64,000 nt of DNA from DATFQI01 sp963816955. Lineage in GTDB: Bacteria; Actinomycetota; Thermoleophilia; Solirubrobacterales; Solirubrobacteraceae. Every line of letters starts with the position of its first letter. Position 1 is the first letter of the stretch. The position numbers were made by a program, and so were the translations under genes. This document shows, one piece after another, positions 1 through 7,872 of this stretch. The notes below the pieces were generated by a model. It saw only the letters and a list, made by a program, of their open reading frames with translations. It ran no database searches and was not told the DNA's origin. The stretch spans positions 332,292 through 396,291 of the forward strand of contig CAWFME010000007.1 of the NCBI GenBank assembly GCA_963816955.1, read 5' to 3'.

Positions 1-364
1 GACGCCGGTCGTACTGGATGACCACGACACCGCGGCGCAGGGCGCCGACGAGGCGCTCGCGCGGCTGCGGGCGGCTGTAGACACCTCCCGCCAGAGGCCT
101 GGACGGAGGCCCGAACACCGGAGGACGGCTCACATCGGCCGACTTGCCGCGCGGATCCTCGATCACGCATCCGGACTCGACCACGGCCGCGAGCGGGTCG
201 ACCGCGCGCCGCGGGGACCGCTCGACCTCCAGCGACCGCAGCACCAGTACGACCAAAGCGGCGGCGAGGACACCGGCAAGCACCCATGCCGCGGTATAGC
301 GGATGAGCGCCTGCCGGCTCGTGCGCAGGTCGCGGCCGTCGCGACCGGTCACGTCAGGGTGCAT
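1..364 (-). CDS. DUF3105-like membrane-anchored protein (3' end outside the window)
   Basis: About 121 N-terminal residues are visible. A short basic head is followed by one membrane helix at about residues 24-46, then an extracytoplasmic region with 'SGCVIEDPRGK', 'PPVFGPPSRP' and 'LVGALRRGVVVIQYDR'. It is a clear paralogue of the complete protein at 8661-9242, which shows the whole DUF3105 outline. The family's usual histidine-bearing 'HALEHG' segment is replaced by 'GALRRG', so any function tied to those histidines is probably lost. The start ATG lies 31 bases from the start of a divergent histidine kinase gene, so they share a promoter region. Function is unknown. Confidence 0.7.
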   Translation of the reverse strand, partial: MHPDVTGRDGRDLRTSRQALIRYTAAWVLAGVLAAALVVLVLRSLEVERSPRRAVDPLAAVVESGCVIEDPRGKSADVSRPPVFGPPSRPLAGGVYSRPQPRERLVGALRRGVVVIQYDRR

Positions 365-395
365 GGGAAACCGGCGCCCCCACGCTGGGTAGCGT

Positions 396-1424
396 GTGCC
401 TCGTGTTGCGCCCCGTGCGATCGCACCGAGACGAGTGACCGAGCTCCAGCCCCGACCCACGCGCATACCCACGCGAGGGTTCATCCCGCTGTTCTGGCGG
501 CTGTTCATCCCCAACGCGACGGTGCTCGCGACCGCGTGCGTCGTGCTGATCGTGGAGCCGGCCAACGGCCGGATCCCCGCGCTCGTCGGCGGGCTGGTGC
601 TGATGCTGACCGTCAATCTGCTGCTGATGCGGCGCGCCGTGGCGCCGCTCGCGCGGCTGATGGGAGCGATGGAGGAGGTCGATCCGCTCGAGCCCGGACG
701 GCGCCTCTCGACCGAGACCGCCGAGTCCGAGGTGACCGCGCTGACCGAGAGCTTCAACCGCATGCTCGAGCGCCTCGAGAGCGAGCGGCGCGCGAGCGGT
801 CAGCGGGCACTGGCGGCCCAGGAGGACGAGCGCCGTCGCGTGGCGGCCGAGCTGCATGACGAGATCGGCCAGCAGCTCACCGCGCTGGTGCTGCAACTCG
901 ACCGCCTCACGCGCAATGCCTCCGACGACCTCAAGCCCTCGCTCGGCGAGACGACGGCCGCGGCGAAGCAGACGCTCGAGGACGTGCGAACGCTCGCGCA
1001 CCGCTTGCGTCCGGAGGTGCTCGACGAGCTCGGGTTGGTGCCGGCGGTCCGCAACCTGTGCGATCGCATCGGGAACGGCACGGGGTTGGTGGTGCATCGG
1101 ACGCTGCCCCAGGGGTTGCCGGGGCTCAGCGCCGAGGCGGAGCTCGTGATCTACCGGGTCGCCCAGGAGAGCCTTACGAATGTCGTCCGCCACGCCAGGG
1201 CGACGGCGGCCCGGGTCACGATCGAAGGCGCCGATGACGGCGTGCAGCTGACGGTCACCGACGACGGCGTCGGACTGGATCCCGGGATGCACGAGGCGGA
1301 GGGCGGTGGGCTCAGGAGCCTGCGGGAGCGGGCGCTGACGATCGATGCCAAGCTGCGGGTCGGGCCGGGCACCCCGTCGGGGACAGAAGTGGCGTTGTGG
1401 GTGCCGGTCCGGAACGCTGATTGA
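396..1424 (+). CDS. Sensor histidine kinase, NarL/LiaS-type (HAMP, HisKA_3, HATPase)
   Basis: A membrane kinase that should autophosphorylate and pass phosphate to the regulator encoded 3 bases downstream. Two hydrophobic segments (about residues 35-53 and 61-78) flank only a few extracytoplasmic residues, so the signal is probably sensed in the membrane. A HAMP-like linker follows (to about 130), then the HisKA_3 box 'AAELHDEIGQQL' with H154, and an HATPase domain with the N box 'ESLTNVVRHA' and G box 'DDGVGLD'. The GTG start gives 342 aa; a GTG 39 bases downstream is also possible. A TAGCGT -10-like element lies at 390-395. The ligand is unknown. Confidence 0.9.
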   Translation: MPRVAPRAIAPRRVTELQPRPTRIPTRGFIPLFWRLFIPNATVLATACVVLIVEPANGRIPALVGGLVLMLTVNLLLMRRAVAPLARLMGAMEEVDPLEPGRRLSTETAESEVTALTESFNRMLERLESERRASGQRALAAQEDERRRVAAELHDEIGQQLTALVLQLDRLTRNASDDLKPSLGETTAAAKQTLEDVRTLAHRLRPEVLDELGLVPAVRNLCDRIGNGTGLVVHRTLPQGLPGLSAEAELVIYRVAQESLTNVVRHARATAARVTIEGADDGVQLTVTDDGVGLDPGMHEAEGGGLRSLRERALTIDAKLRVGPGTPSGTEVALWVPVRNAD

Positions 1425-1427
1425 CCG

Positions 1428-2075
1428 ATGCCGATCAGGATCCTCATCGCCGATGACCACACCCTCGTGCGCGCGGGTCTGCGCCGCATCCTCGAGGACG
1501 AGGTCGACTTCGAGGTCGTGTCCGAGGCCGCGGACGGCGCCGAAGCCGTGTCGGCAGCGCTGGCCAGGGAGTTCGACGTCGCGATCCTCGACATCTCGAT
1601 GCCCAAGCTGACCGGTCTGCAGGCGGCGCGACGCATCCTCGAGAACCGGCCCGACGTCAAGGTCCTGATGCTCTCGATGCACGACAACGAGGAGTTCCTC
1701 TTCGAGGCGCTGCGGGCCGGCGCATCCGGCTACGTCCTGAAGTCGTCCGCCGAATCCGACCTCGTCCGCGCCTGCCGGACGGCGATGCGCGGAGAGTCGT
1801 TCCTCTACCCGAAGGCCGTCGGGGCGCTCGTGCGCGACTATCTCGGGCGCGTCGATCGCGGCGAGCTCCATCCAGCCGACGTCCTGAGCCCGCGGGAGAC
1901 GGAGATCGTCAAGCTGATCGCGGAGGGACACACCAGCCGCGAGATCGCCGACATCCTCATGATCAGCGCCAACACGGTGGAGCGCCACCGCCACAACGTG
2001 CTCGAGAAGCTCGAGCTCCGCGACCGCGTCGCCCTGACGCTCTACGCCGTCCGTCGCGGCCTGGTCGAGCCCTGA
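1428..2075 (+). CDS. Response regulator, NarL/FixJ family (REC + LuxR HTH)
   Basis: Cytoplasmic DNA-binding regulator, cognate to the upstream kinase by position (3-base gap, same operon). The receiver domain spans residues 3-118, with acidic pocket D9/D10, phosphoacceptor D55 in 'VAILDISMP' and K105 in 'GYVLKSS'. The LuxR-type HTH lies at about 148-210, with 'LSPRETEIVKLIAEGHTSREIA' split across recognition helices and 'NTVERHRHNVLEKL'. At 215 aa it has the normal family length and every key residue is present. Targets are unknown. A convergent Crp-like regulator follows, and the same three-gene combination recurs at 12.2-14.7 kb. Confidence 0.93.
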   Translation: MPIRILIADDHTLVRAGLRRILEDEVDFEVVSEAADGAEAVSAALAREFDVAILDISMPKLTGLQAARRILENRPDVKVLMLSMHDNEEFLFEALRAGASGYVLKSSAESDLVRACRTAMRGESFLYPKAVGALVRDYLGRVDRGELHPADVLSPRETEIVKLIAEGHTSREIADILMISANTVERHRHNVLEKLELRDRVALTLYAVRRGLVEP

Positions 2076-2112
2076 TCGCCGGCAATGCTCCGGCCGCGGG
2101 CGATGTTGGTGC

Positions 2113-2883
2113 TCACGCGACATCACGCATCGCTGTCTCGACCTCGGGCGGAAGCTCCGCGGCGAGAACCAACTGGCGGTCGTGCGCACGCACGAGGCCG
2201 CGGTCGCGCAGACGCGCGAGCGCAGTCGAGACCGAGGGCCGCTGAGCGCCCGCCAGACGAGCGATCGTCTCGTGCGTGAGCGGCATGCCGACGTGGATGC
2301 CCTCGAGCGAGACCCGGCCCCAGCGCCCGGCCAACACCCGCAGCAGCACCAGCAGGCGCACGTCGAGCCGGCGGATGCCGCAGACGCAGCGGAGCATCGC
2401 CAGGTGGCGCGAGCGGCGGATCGTCCGCGCGAGCAGCTCGTCGACCAGCTCGGGCCAGCGCACGGACGTGGCGATCAGCCGCCCGTCGAGCTGCGCGAGC
2501 TGCAGTCGCTCGAGCGCATGCCACTCCGACGCGCCGGAAAAGCCCTCGGCCTCCTCCCAGGGACGGAGCACGTCCTCCGGGCCGAGCAGCTCGGTCGACC
2601 AGCGATCGCCGACGCGACAGTCGCGCAGGATCGCCCCCTCCAGTACCAGATAGGCGACCGGGCGAGCCTCCGTCTGCGGGAGCCAGGGCCCCCGCGGCAC
2701 ACGCTGCACCGGCACGACGAGCATACGCCGCGCGAGCTCGCGCTGGCGCGGTGGAATGCGCGCGGCGAGCTCCGGATCTGCGTCGAGCAGGTGAGCGACC
2801 CGTCGCGGCTCGCCGCTCGGACCGCGCGACCAGCGCATTCCGGGGAGCTCGAGGACGTTCCCGGGTGCGGCGGTCGGAGGCAT
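2113..2883 (-). CDS. Crp/Fnr-family transcriptional regulator
   Basis: A cyclic-nucleotide-binding-like beta-roll (about residues 25-140) is followed by a Crp-type winged helix at about 175-245 containing 'LTHETIARLAGAQRPSVSTA'. The sensor part has 'GAILRDCRVGDRWSTELLGPEDVLRPW', read here in two blocks, which fits the roll. The conserved RxxxxS phosphate cassette for cAMP is not evident, so the effector is uncertain. It is convergent with the two-component pair at 396-2075. A frameshifted paralogue sits in an operon with another such pair at 14006-14746. The first of several possible starts was chosen; the N-terminal 25 residues are poorly supported. Confidence 0.85.
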   Translation of the reverse strand: MPPTAAPGNVLELPGMRWSRGPSGEPRRVAHLLDADPELAARIPPRQRELARRMLVVPVQRVPRGPWLPQTEARPVAYLVLEGAILRDCRVGDRWSTELLGPEDVLRPWEEAEGFSGASEWHALERLQLAQLDGRLIATSVRWPELVDELLARTIRRSRHLAMLRCVCGIRRLDVRLLVLLRVLAGRWGRVSLEGIHVGMPLTHETIARLAGAQRPSVSTALARLRDRGLVRAHDRQLVLAAELPPEVETAMRDVA

Positions 2884-3089
2884 CAGTCCGATGGTGCCCC
2901 GAACCGAGCCGGGACGCAGTGGTCGTCATCTGCCAATCGCCATGCGGTCGGGCCACCATGCTGCCCGCGGCGGGCTTACCTGAGGGGTGGCAGGACCGTC
3001 AGCCGGATGACGGCGGGAGTACGTGGCGCCTTCACAGCCGCCTCCAAAGTCGGAGAGCCTCGCCCCACGACTCCGAACGGAGGTACCCC

Positions 3090-4793
3090 GTGTCACGACC
3101 CTTGCTCGTGCTCATCGCGATCGCCGCCCTCGCATGGCCGGCGGGAGCCGCGGCGGCGCCCTCGAACCTGTCCTACCCGGTGAACGGCAGCGTCGCGACG
3201 GTCTCGGGCAACCCGAGCGCCTTCACGCTCACGCTCGCCCATCCGTTCACGTTCTCGGGCTTTCCCATCCTGACGCTCGACACCGACTACGAGATCGCGT
3301 CCCCGCAGACCCTGAACCTCGTGTCGGGCGCCTGCGACGAGACGCCGGACAGCGGAGCGACCAGCTTCCGCTGCGAGGTCCCGCCCTCGATCACCAACGT
3401 GACGGGATCGCCGCAGGGCGACTCGATCAGCGCCAGCTGCGGGATCTTCTTCTCCTCGCCGCGGATGTCGGTCCAGGCCGGTGACGGCGCCGACACCGTC
3501 ACCGCCGCCTGCTCGGCAGACACGCTCAACGGCGGCCCGGGCGACGACGGCATCGACGGCGGCAGCGGCGACGACGCGGTCAACGGCGAGGCCGGGGACG
3601 ACTCGCTCGCCGGCGGCGGCGGCGCGGACACCGTGACCGGCGGGCCGGGCGACGACTCGATCCAGGCCGGCAGCCAGGACGACACCGCCAACGGCAACGA
3701 CGGGGCCGACACGGTATCCGGCGGCGACGGAACCGACCACGTCCTCGGCGAGTCGGGCCGCGACGCGCTCGCCGGCGGAGCGGGGGACGACCTGCTCGAG
3801 GGCGGCGCCGATCGCGACACGCTCGACGGCGGCGACGGCAACGACACGCTCGACGGCGGCGACGGCCGCGACCTGCTGATCCCCGGCACCGGCACGGACG
3901 TCGCGCGCGGAGGGACGAGCATCGACACCGTCTCCTACGAGGACCGCGCGGACGGCGTCCCACTGCGGATCAGCCTCAACGCCACCGCCGACGACGGCGC
4001 GCCGGGCGAGAACGACGCGATCGAGGGCGACGTCGAGAACGTGATCGGCAGCCCTGGCGCGGACACGATCGTCGGCAACGACGGCGCCAACGACATCGAC
4101 GCCGGCGAGAGCAACGACACGATCGACCCGCTGGGCGGCGCCGACTTCGTCGACGCGGGGCCGGGCGACGACCGCGTCACGGCCCGCGACGGGGCGCAGG
4201 ACCGGATCGAATGCGGCCCCGGCGTGGACACCGCGGTCGTCGACGAGTTCGACGTCGTGGCGGGCTGCGAGGCCGTCGACTCGAGCCGCGAGCTGATGGC
4301 CGACGTCGACAACGACGGGGTTCCCGCCCCGGCCGACTGCGACGACCGTCGGCCGACGATCCGCCCGGGGATCCCGGACATCCCGGGCAATCGGGTCGAC
4401 GACGACTGCTTCGGAGGCGACGCGGCCTTCCCACGGATCGAGACGCCCATCCAGTTCAGCTTCAGGGTGCGCCGCCGCGTCACGCGGATCACCCGGCTCG
4501 TCGTCCTCGACCTGCCGAGCGAGAGCCGGATCGAGGTGCGCTGCAGAGGCGGCAAGCGCCGGGGTTGCTTCAAAGGCGTCAAGCGGGCTCGCGTGTCGCG
4601 TGGGTCAGCGAAGAAGGCCGTCTCGCGATTCGTGCGCCGCCGCCGCTTCCGGCCGGGCGCGAGGATCGAGGTGCGCGTGGTGCGGCCGGCAACGGTCGGC
4701 AAGGTCCTGCGGATCAAGGTCCGCCGCCGCAAGGCGCCTGCGCTCAGCCGCCGATGCCTCCCGCCCGGCGCTCGAACCCCGAGGCGCTGTTGA
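3090..4793 (+). CDS. Secreted RTX-type calcium-binding repeat protein
   Basis: GTG start with GGAGG 7 bases upstream; longer in-frame starts lack a ribosome-binding site and would bury the signal peptide. Residues 1-23 form a Sec signal ending at 'AGAAAA'. Residues about 130-400 carry many GGxGxDx(L/I/V) nonapeptides such as 'GGDGNDTLDGGDGRD', the calcium parallel beta-roll of the haemolysin-type family. A 'DVDNDGVPAPADCDD' thrombospondin-3-like calcium motif follows, then a strongly basic tail (about 480-567) rich in RRRR/KRR. No type I secretion genes are near, so export is by Sec and a toxin role is unsupported. Likely a wall-associated calcium-binding protein. Confidence 0.85.
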   Translation: MSRPLLVLIAIAALAWPAGAAAAPSNLSYPVNGSVATVSGNPSAFTLTLAHPFTFSGFPILTLDTDYEIASPQTLNLVSGACDETPDSGATSFRCEVPPSITNVTGSPQGDSISASCGIFFSSPRMSVQAGDGADTVTAACSADTLNGGPGDDGIDGGSGDDAVNGEAGDDSLAGGGGADTVTGGPGDDSIQAGSQDDTANGNDGADTVSGGDGTDHVLGESGRDALAGGAGDDLLEGGADRDTLDGGDGNDTLDGGDGRDLLIPGTGTDVARGGTSIDTVSYEDRADGVPLRISLNATADDGAPGENDAIEGDVENVIGSPGADTIVGNDGANDIDAGESNDTIDPLGGADFVDAGPGDDRVTARDGAQDRIECGPGVDTAVVDEFDVVAGCEAVDSSRELMADVDNDGVPAPADCDDRRPTIRPGIPDIPGNRVDDDCFGGDAAFPRIETPIQFSFRVRRRVTRITRLVVLDLPSESRIEVRCRGGKRRGCFKGVKRARVSRGSAKKAVSRFVRRRRFRPGARIEVRVVRPATVGKVLRIKVRRRKAPALSRRCLPPGARTPRRC

Positions 4794-4868
4794 GCGAGCC
4801 TCCGCACCGGCGTCACCCCGCGCGCCATGGCGGCACGCCGCTGCCGGTGCGCTGGGTACGGCGGGGTG

Positions 4869-5086
4869 ATGCATGCTCGCGCTCTGCTCGCGGCCGTCAC
4901 GACGCTGGCGCTGTCGGCCGCACTGACGGCCTGTGGCACGGAGGCCGAGGAGGCCCCGGCGATCGGGAGGATCGCGGGCGCATCCGTGGCCAACTCGTCG
5001 CCGCCCGATTCACCTTGCGGAACGGCTGCGAGATTCGTCGCTACGAGCGGGCCGCCGCGCTGCTCCAGCTCGCGGGCGGGGGTTAG
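4869..5086 (+). pseudogene. Possible small lipoprotein gene, apparently frameshifted
   Basis: The frame opens with a lipoprotein signal peptide, 'MHARALLAAVTTLALSAALT' followed by AC, so the lipobox is LTAC with Cys at residue 21. After about residue 45 this frame turns into implausible composition. The +1 frame reads 'LVAARFTLRNGCEIRRYERA' and ends in a TAG overlapping the terminator of the next gene. A one-base indel near 4990-5010 would join both halves into a lipoprotein of about 72 aa. This is inference from composition only; no family was recognised. Confidence 0.35.
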
Positions 5087-5445
5087 CCGTGGCCCCGGAC
5101 CCTCGGCCGTCGACGGCTCCTGGGCTCGAACGCCCAGTTCGTGATCCGGCGGCGATCGGCGTTCCAGAGCTCGGCCAGGTCGTCCACGGCCCGGTCGAGC
5201 TCGGGCGTGCCGGGGGCGTATCGCCAGCCGCCCTCCCTACCGGTGACGAGGTCGGCGCCCTCGAGACTCTCGAGTTGCAACGCGGTCCACGACGTGGGGC
5301 TCGAGAGCGCTGTGCTGAGGTCGTCGACCCGCCAACTCCGACGGGGCCTCCCGTGGAGCAGCAGCAGCAGCTCGAGGGTGCCGACGGACGTCAGCGATCC
5401 CTCCAGCAACCGTTCGAGGTGGGCTGGTGGCTCGTCGCGGGGCAT
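5083..5445 (-). CDS. Small winged-helix-like regulator
   Basis: 120-residue protein starting at 'MPRDEPPAHLERLLEG'. Residues 12-75 have a winged-helix pattern: helix 'TLELLLLLHGRP', second helix 'WRVDDLSTALSSP', recognition helix 'TSWTALQLESLEGADLV' and a wing 'GGWRYAP'. It resembles short MarR/PadR-like proteins that I associate with Thermoleophilia. Its stop overlaps the end of the convergent lipoprotein-like frame. A perfect 6+6 palindrome lies about 70 bases upstream of its start and could be its operator. No effector-binding domain is present. Confidence 0.65.
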   Translation of the reverse strand: MPRDEPPAHLERLLEGSLTSVGTLELLLLLHGRPRRSWRVDDLSTALSSPTSWTALQLESLEGADLVTGREGGWRYAPGTPELDRAVDDLAELWNADRRRITNWAFEPRSRRRPRVRGHG

Positions 5446-5512
5446 GGGAACATCCGGACCGTACCCGCGTGTGCCGGGTGACGGCATCGATGCCGGAAGC
5501 CGGCTGACAATT

Positions 5513-5525
5513 TTCGTCAGACGAA
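5513..5525. promoter_or_regulatory. Perfect palindrome TTCGTC-A-GACGAA (candidate operator)
   Basis: Two 6-base arms around a central A, lying between the divergent winged-helix gene (start 5445) and the small lipoprotein gene (start 5572). Size and symmetry suit a dimeric winged-helix repressor. It also overlaps the AT-richest spot in this area ('ACAATTTTC'), consistent with promoter DNA. Binding is inferred. Confidence 0.45.
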
Positions 5526-5571
5526 GGACGGCCAGGGCGGCGGTCTGCGTCATCGGGGCCAGAGTCCCGGG

Positions 5572-5682
5572 GTGCGATCCGGCCTCGCGGCGCTCATGAT
5601 GCTCCTGACGCTCGCAGCGACCGGGTGCGACCTGGGCGATCGTGGAGAGAACGAGATCCGCGGCAAGTCCCAAGGCCGCTGA
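5572..5682 (+). CDS. Small lipoprotein, 36 aa
   Basis: GTG-initiated frame encoding a basic start, a hydrophobic run 'GLAALMMLLTLAATGC' with an LAATGC lipobox (Cys19), and a short charged tail 'DLGDRGENEIRGKSQGR'. After lipidation only about 18 residues would remain outside the membrane. It lies in the divergent gap behind the palindrome and just before the zinc-ribbon gene. No homologue was recognised; the lipobox and absence of any competing frame are the support. Confidence 0.45.
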   Translation: MRSGLAALMMLLTLAATGCDLGDRGENEIRGKSQGR

Positions 5683-5754
5683 GCCCTCGCGCGGGCCGTC
5701 ATCCGTCTTACTGGCTGCCGCCGGATCTCGCCGGCGCGGGGTAGGCGCCCCGCC

Positions 5755-6180
5755 GTGAAGCACGCGAGCCACCGCTCCGGCGCGCGCCGGCCCGTGATCG
5801 TCTGGCTCTTTCAGGGCCTGGCGACCGCCCTGCGCACGCTCGTGTCGCCACCTCCGGGAACGGCCGCCCTCGTGCCTCGGCCCGACGCACTACACGTCTG
5901 CTGCCGGTGCGGCGGGGACATGGTCGTGCCGGTGCTCTGGGAGGAGCATGGCGATCACGCATGGTGGATGCGACTGCGCTGCGGGGAGTGCGGGCACGTA
6001 CGCGACACGGTGGTCGGCGACGCGCGGGCGGATGAGCTCGCCGACACGCTGGCACGCCAGGCGAGGCCGCTGCGTGCGGCACTCGGTCAGCTCGAGTCCG
6101 AGTGCATGGCCGACGAGCTCGATCGGCTTCGCGCCGCTCTGGCTCGCGATCGCATCGACGCGGGCGACTTCGAGCGCTAG
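5755..6180 (+). CDS. Zinc-ribbon protein of unknown function
   Basis: 141 aa with two CxxC pairs, 'CCRCGG' near residue 50 and 'CGECGH' near 77, forming a probable zinc ribbon. A helical charged C-terminus ends in 'DRIDAGDFER'. It resembles an unnamed small Thermoleophilia family in which the zinc core starts near the N-terminus, so the first 35-40 residues from this GTG may be over-extended. It is followed after 104 bases by the DUF4383 gene, with a perfect palindrome in between. Likely cytoplasmic; the partner is unknown. Confidence 0.65.
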   Translation: MKHASHRSGARRPVIVWLFQGLATALRTLVSPPPGTAALVPRPDALHVCCRCGGDMVVPVLWEEHGDHAWWMRLRCGECGHVRDTVVGDARADELADTLARQARPLRAALGQLESECMADELDRLRAALARDRIDAGDFER

Positions 6181-6194
6181 CGAGCCGGCCAAGC

Positions 6195-6210
6195 TGTCCT
6201 TGCAAGGACA
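6195..6210. promoter_or_regulatory. Perfect 16-bp palindrome TGTCCTTG|CAAGGACA
   Basis: Eight-base arms with no spacer, 15 bases after the zinc-ribbon stop and about 75 bases before the DUF4383 start. No T-tract follows, so a terminator is unlikely. The geometry is that of an operator for a symmetric dimer. The regulator is unknown. Confidence 0.45.
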
Positions 6211-6284
6211 TCCCATCGGCCACGGACGCGCATGTTGGGCAAGGAACCGATGACCCACCCAGGTTCCCCCGAAAGGAGCGCCTC

Positions 6285-6779
6285 GTGAGCACCTACGACC
6301 GACACGCGCAGGCCGACGGCATGTTCGGGAGACTTCACGCGCCATCCCAGATCTACGCGCTGGCGGCGGGCCTGCTGCTGCTCGGGCTCGGAATCCTCAC
6401 CCTCGCCACCCAGCCGGTCGACTTCGGCGGCGCCGGCCCGCTCGAGCAGCAGCCCGAGCTCTTGATCTGGACGGTGAGCGGCTGGTCCGCCGTCTTCTGG
6501 ATCGCGCTGGGCGCGTCCGGCCTGATCGCGGCGTTGCACCTCGACAGCGCGCGCGACTATGCGCTGCTCGCCGGGCTGACCCTGGCAGCGGTGGCCACGC
6601 TGGGGTTCCTGAACGGCACCGATGTGCTCGGCCTCATCGCGGCCGGGACGGCCGTGAACGTGACGCACGCCATCCTGGGGGGCCTCGGCCTGCTCGTCGC
6701 CGCACTACCCCGGAGGATGCAGCTGCCGCGCGGCGCACGGCGAGTGTCGGAAGGCCTCAAGGGTAGGCGAGCGGCGTGA
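6285..6779 (+). CDS. DUF4383 family membrane protein
   Basis: 164-residue integral membrane protein. The GTG start is chosen because AAAGGAG lies 8 bases upstream and it matches the usual family beginning. Four hydrophobic segments are visible: about residues 23-43 'IYALAAGLLLLGLGILTLA', 63-85, 92-112 and 119-141 with 'AVNVTHAILGGLGLLVA', the typical closing helix (NxxH..hGxxGL) of DUF4383. The soluble ends are short. Function of the family is not known. The stop overlaps the GTG of the next small membrane gene (GTGA), so the two are translationally coupled. Confidence 0.8.
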   Translation: MSTYDRHAQADGMFGRLHAPSQIYALAAGLLLLGLGILTLATQPVDFGGAGPLEQQPELLIWTVSGWSAVFWIALGASGLIAALHLDSARDYALLAGLTLAAVATLGFLNGTDVLGLIAAGTAVNVTHAILGGLGLLVAALPRRMQLPRGARRVSEGLKGRRAA

Positions 6780-6949
6780 AGGCGTTCCAAGCTCTGGCGC
6801 TCGTCCTCATGGCCGGGTTCTTCGTCTGGTTGCTGTTGCAGATGTCGCGCACCGCGCGGTCGGACACCCGGCTCATGGCGATGGGCCTCGCGTTCACGGG
6901 CGTCGCAGTGGCGTTCGCGCTCGGCGCGTTGCTCAGCCGGCGCCGCTGA
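6776..6949 (+). CDS. Small two-helix membrane protein, 57 aa
   Basis: Starts at a GTG overlapping the stop of the DUF4383 gene. Two transmembrane segments, 'ALALVLMAGFFVWLLLQM' and 'LMAMGLAFTGVAVAFALGAL', are joined by 'SRTARSDTR', and the protein ends 'LLSRRR'. The GTGA overlap and strong hydrophobicity support a real gene despite its length. It could be an accessory subunit of the DUF4383 protein; that is inference. Confidence 0.6.
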   Translation: MKAFQALALVLMAGFFVWLLLQMSRTARSDTRLMAMGLAFTGVAVAFALGALLSRRR

Positions 6950-7014
6950 TCAGGCCGGATGACCGATGGCCGCATCGAGCGCCGCCGGGCGGGCTGGTGC
7001 CACCCCGCCCGTGC

Positions 7015-7737
7015 TCATGCCTTCAGGCTTGCGTCGCCAGCGGCGCGTTCTGCGGCCGCGGCGGTGTGGGCCAGCGCCGAGGACGACAGCCGGCCGACGA
7101 TCGCGGGCGCCTCGCGGACGAGCTCGTCGTTCTCCAGCGCGTCGACCATGAAGAGGGCGAAGTCGGTGCGGCGGGTCAGGTTGCTCGCGAGTACCGGGTC
7201 GCCGACGTGCCGGCTCCAGACGGGCAGGCCCTCGCTCTCGCCCTCCTCGAGGTCGCTGCCGCGCACCACCGTCCAGCGGGTATCGCTCTCGAACACCCGC
7301 CGGCACGCCTCGACCTGGTCGTCGAGATCGGCGAAGCGCGCGAGCCGGGCGACCGGCCCGAACACCTTGACGACCGCCCTGAGCTTCCACGGGTACCGGT
7401 CCTGCCCGTCGCGCGTGATGTGCCATCCGCACGAGAACACCAGGCGTGCGCCCGCAGGCGCATGATCGATGACGGCCTGGGCCGTCCCGGTGGAGTAGCC
7501 ATGCACCCCGCGCGGCACGAGCACGACGAGCGCTCCATCGCATCCCGCGATCGCGTTCCGGATCACTTCGCGGTCGTCGGTGAAGCCTGGGACGACCGTG
7601 ATCCTGTCCTTGAACGGATCGAGCTTGGCAACGCTCTCGGCCCGGCAGACCCCTACGACGTCGTGGCCTCGATCGAGCGCGTGCTGGACCATGTACCGCC
7701 CCAGCTTGCCGGAGGCTCCGACTATGCAGATTCTCAT
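7015..7737 (-). CDS. NAD(P)-binding oxidoreductase, NmrA/atypical SDR family
   Basis: 240 aa. The N-terminal Rossmann motif 'ICIVGASGKLGRYMVQ' has the GxxGxxG form of atypical short-chain reductases. Downstream are 'GCDGALVVLVPRGVHGYS', 'ARLVFSCGWHI' and 'WTVVRGSDL', the positions at which NmrA-like proteins have their substrate region and the PP/RP loop. A YxxxK catalytic pair is not obvious, so it may be a redox sensor or reductase of unknown substrate. The ATG start at the Rossmann strand is normal for the family. Monocistronic; divergent to the membrane gene at 7873. Confidence 0.8.
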   Translation of the reverse strand: MRICIVGASGKLGRYMVQHALDRGHDVVGVCRAESVAKLDPFKDRITVVPGFTDDREVIRNAIAGCDGALVVLVPRGVHGYSTGTAQAVIDHAPAGARLVFSCGWHITRDGQDRYPWKLRAVVKVFGPVARLARFADLDDQVEACRRVFESDTRWTVVRGSDLEEGESEGLPVWSRHVGDPVLASNLTRRTDFALFMVDALENDELVREAPAIVGRLSSSALAHTAAAAERAAGDASLKA

Positions 7738-7872
7738 GCGGTGATTCTGAGCCGTCTGGGCGATCCGGTGCGTAGCGGTCCGTAAGCGGGCCGACCGCGC
7801 GTGTAAGGGCGCCGACGTCCATCGCTGCCGCGTCGTCCCGACAGTGGAGAGGATCGCTCACGGCCCCACACG

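Noticed and set aside
354..2189. Long open frame on the minus strand over the first kinase/regulator pair
   Set aside because: It is the antisense shadow of two genes with full motifs; its translation is low-complexity Arg/His/Gly-rich and has no family signature, an effect of high third-position GC.
3090..4793. RTX toxin with type I secretion
   Set aside because: A Sec signal peptide is present and there are no HlyB/HlyD/TolC-like genes; only the calcium repeats are shared with toxins.
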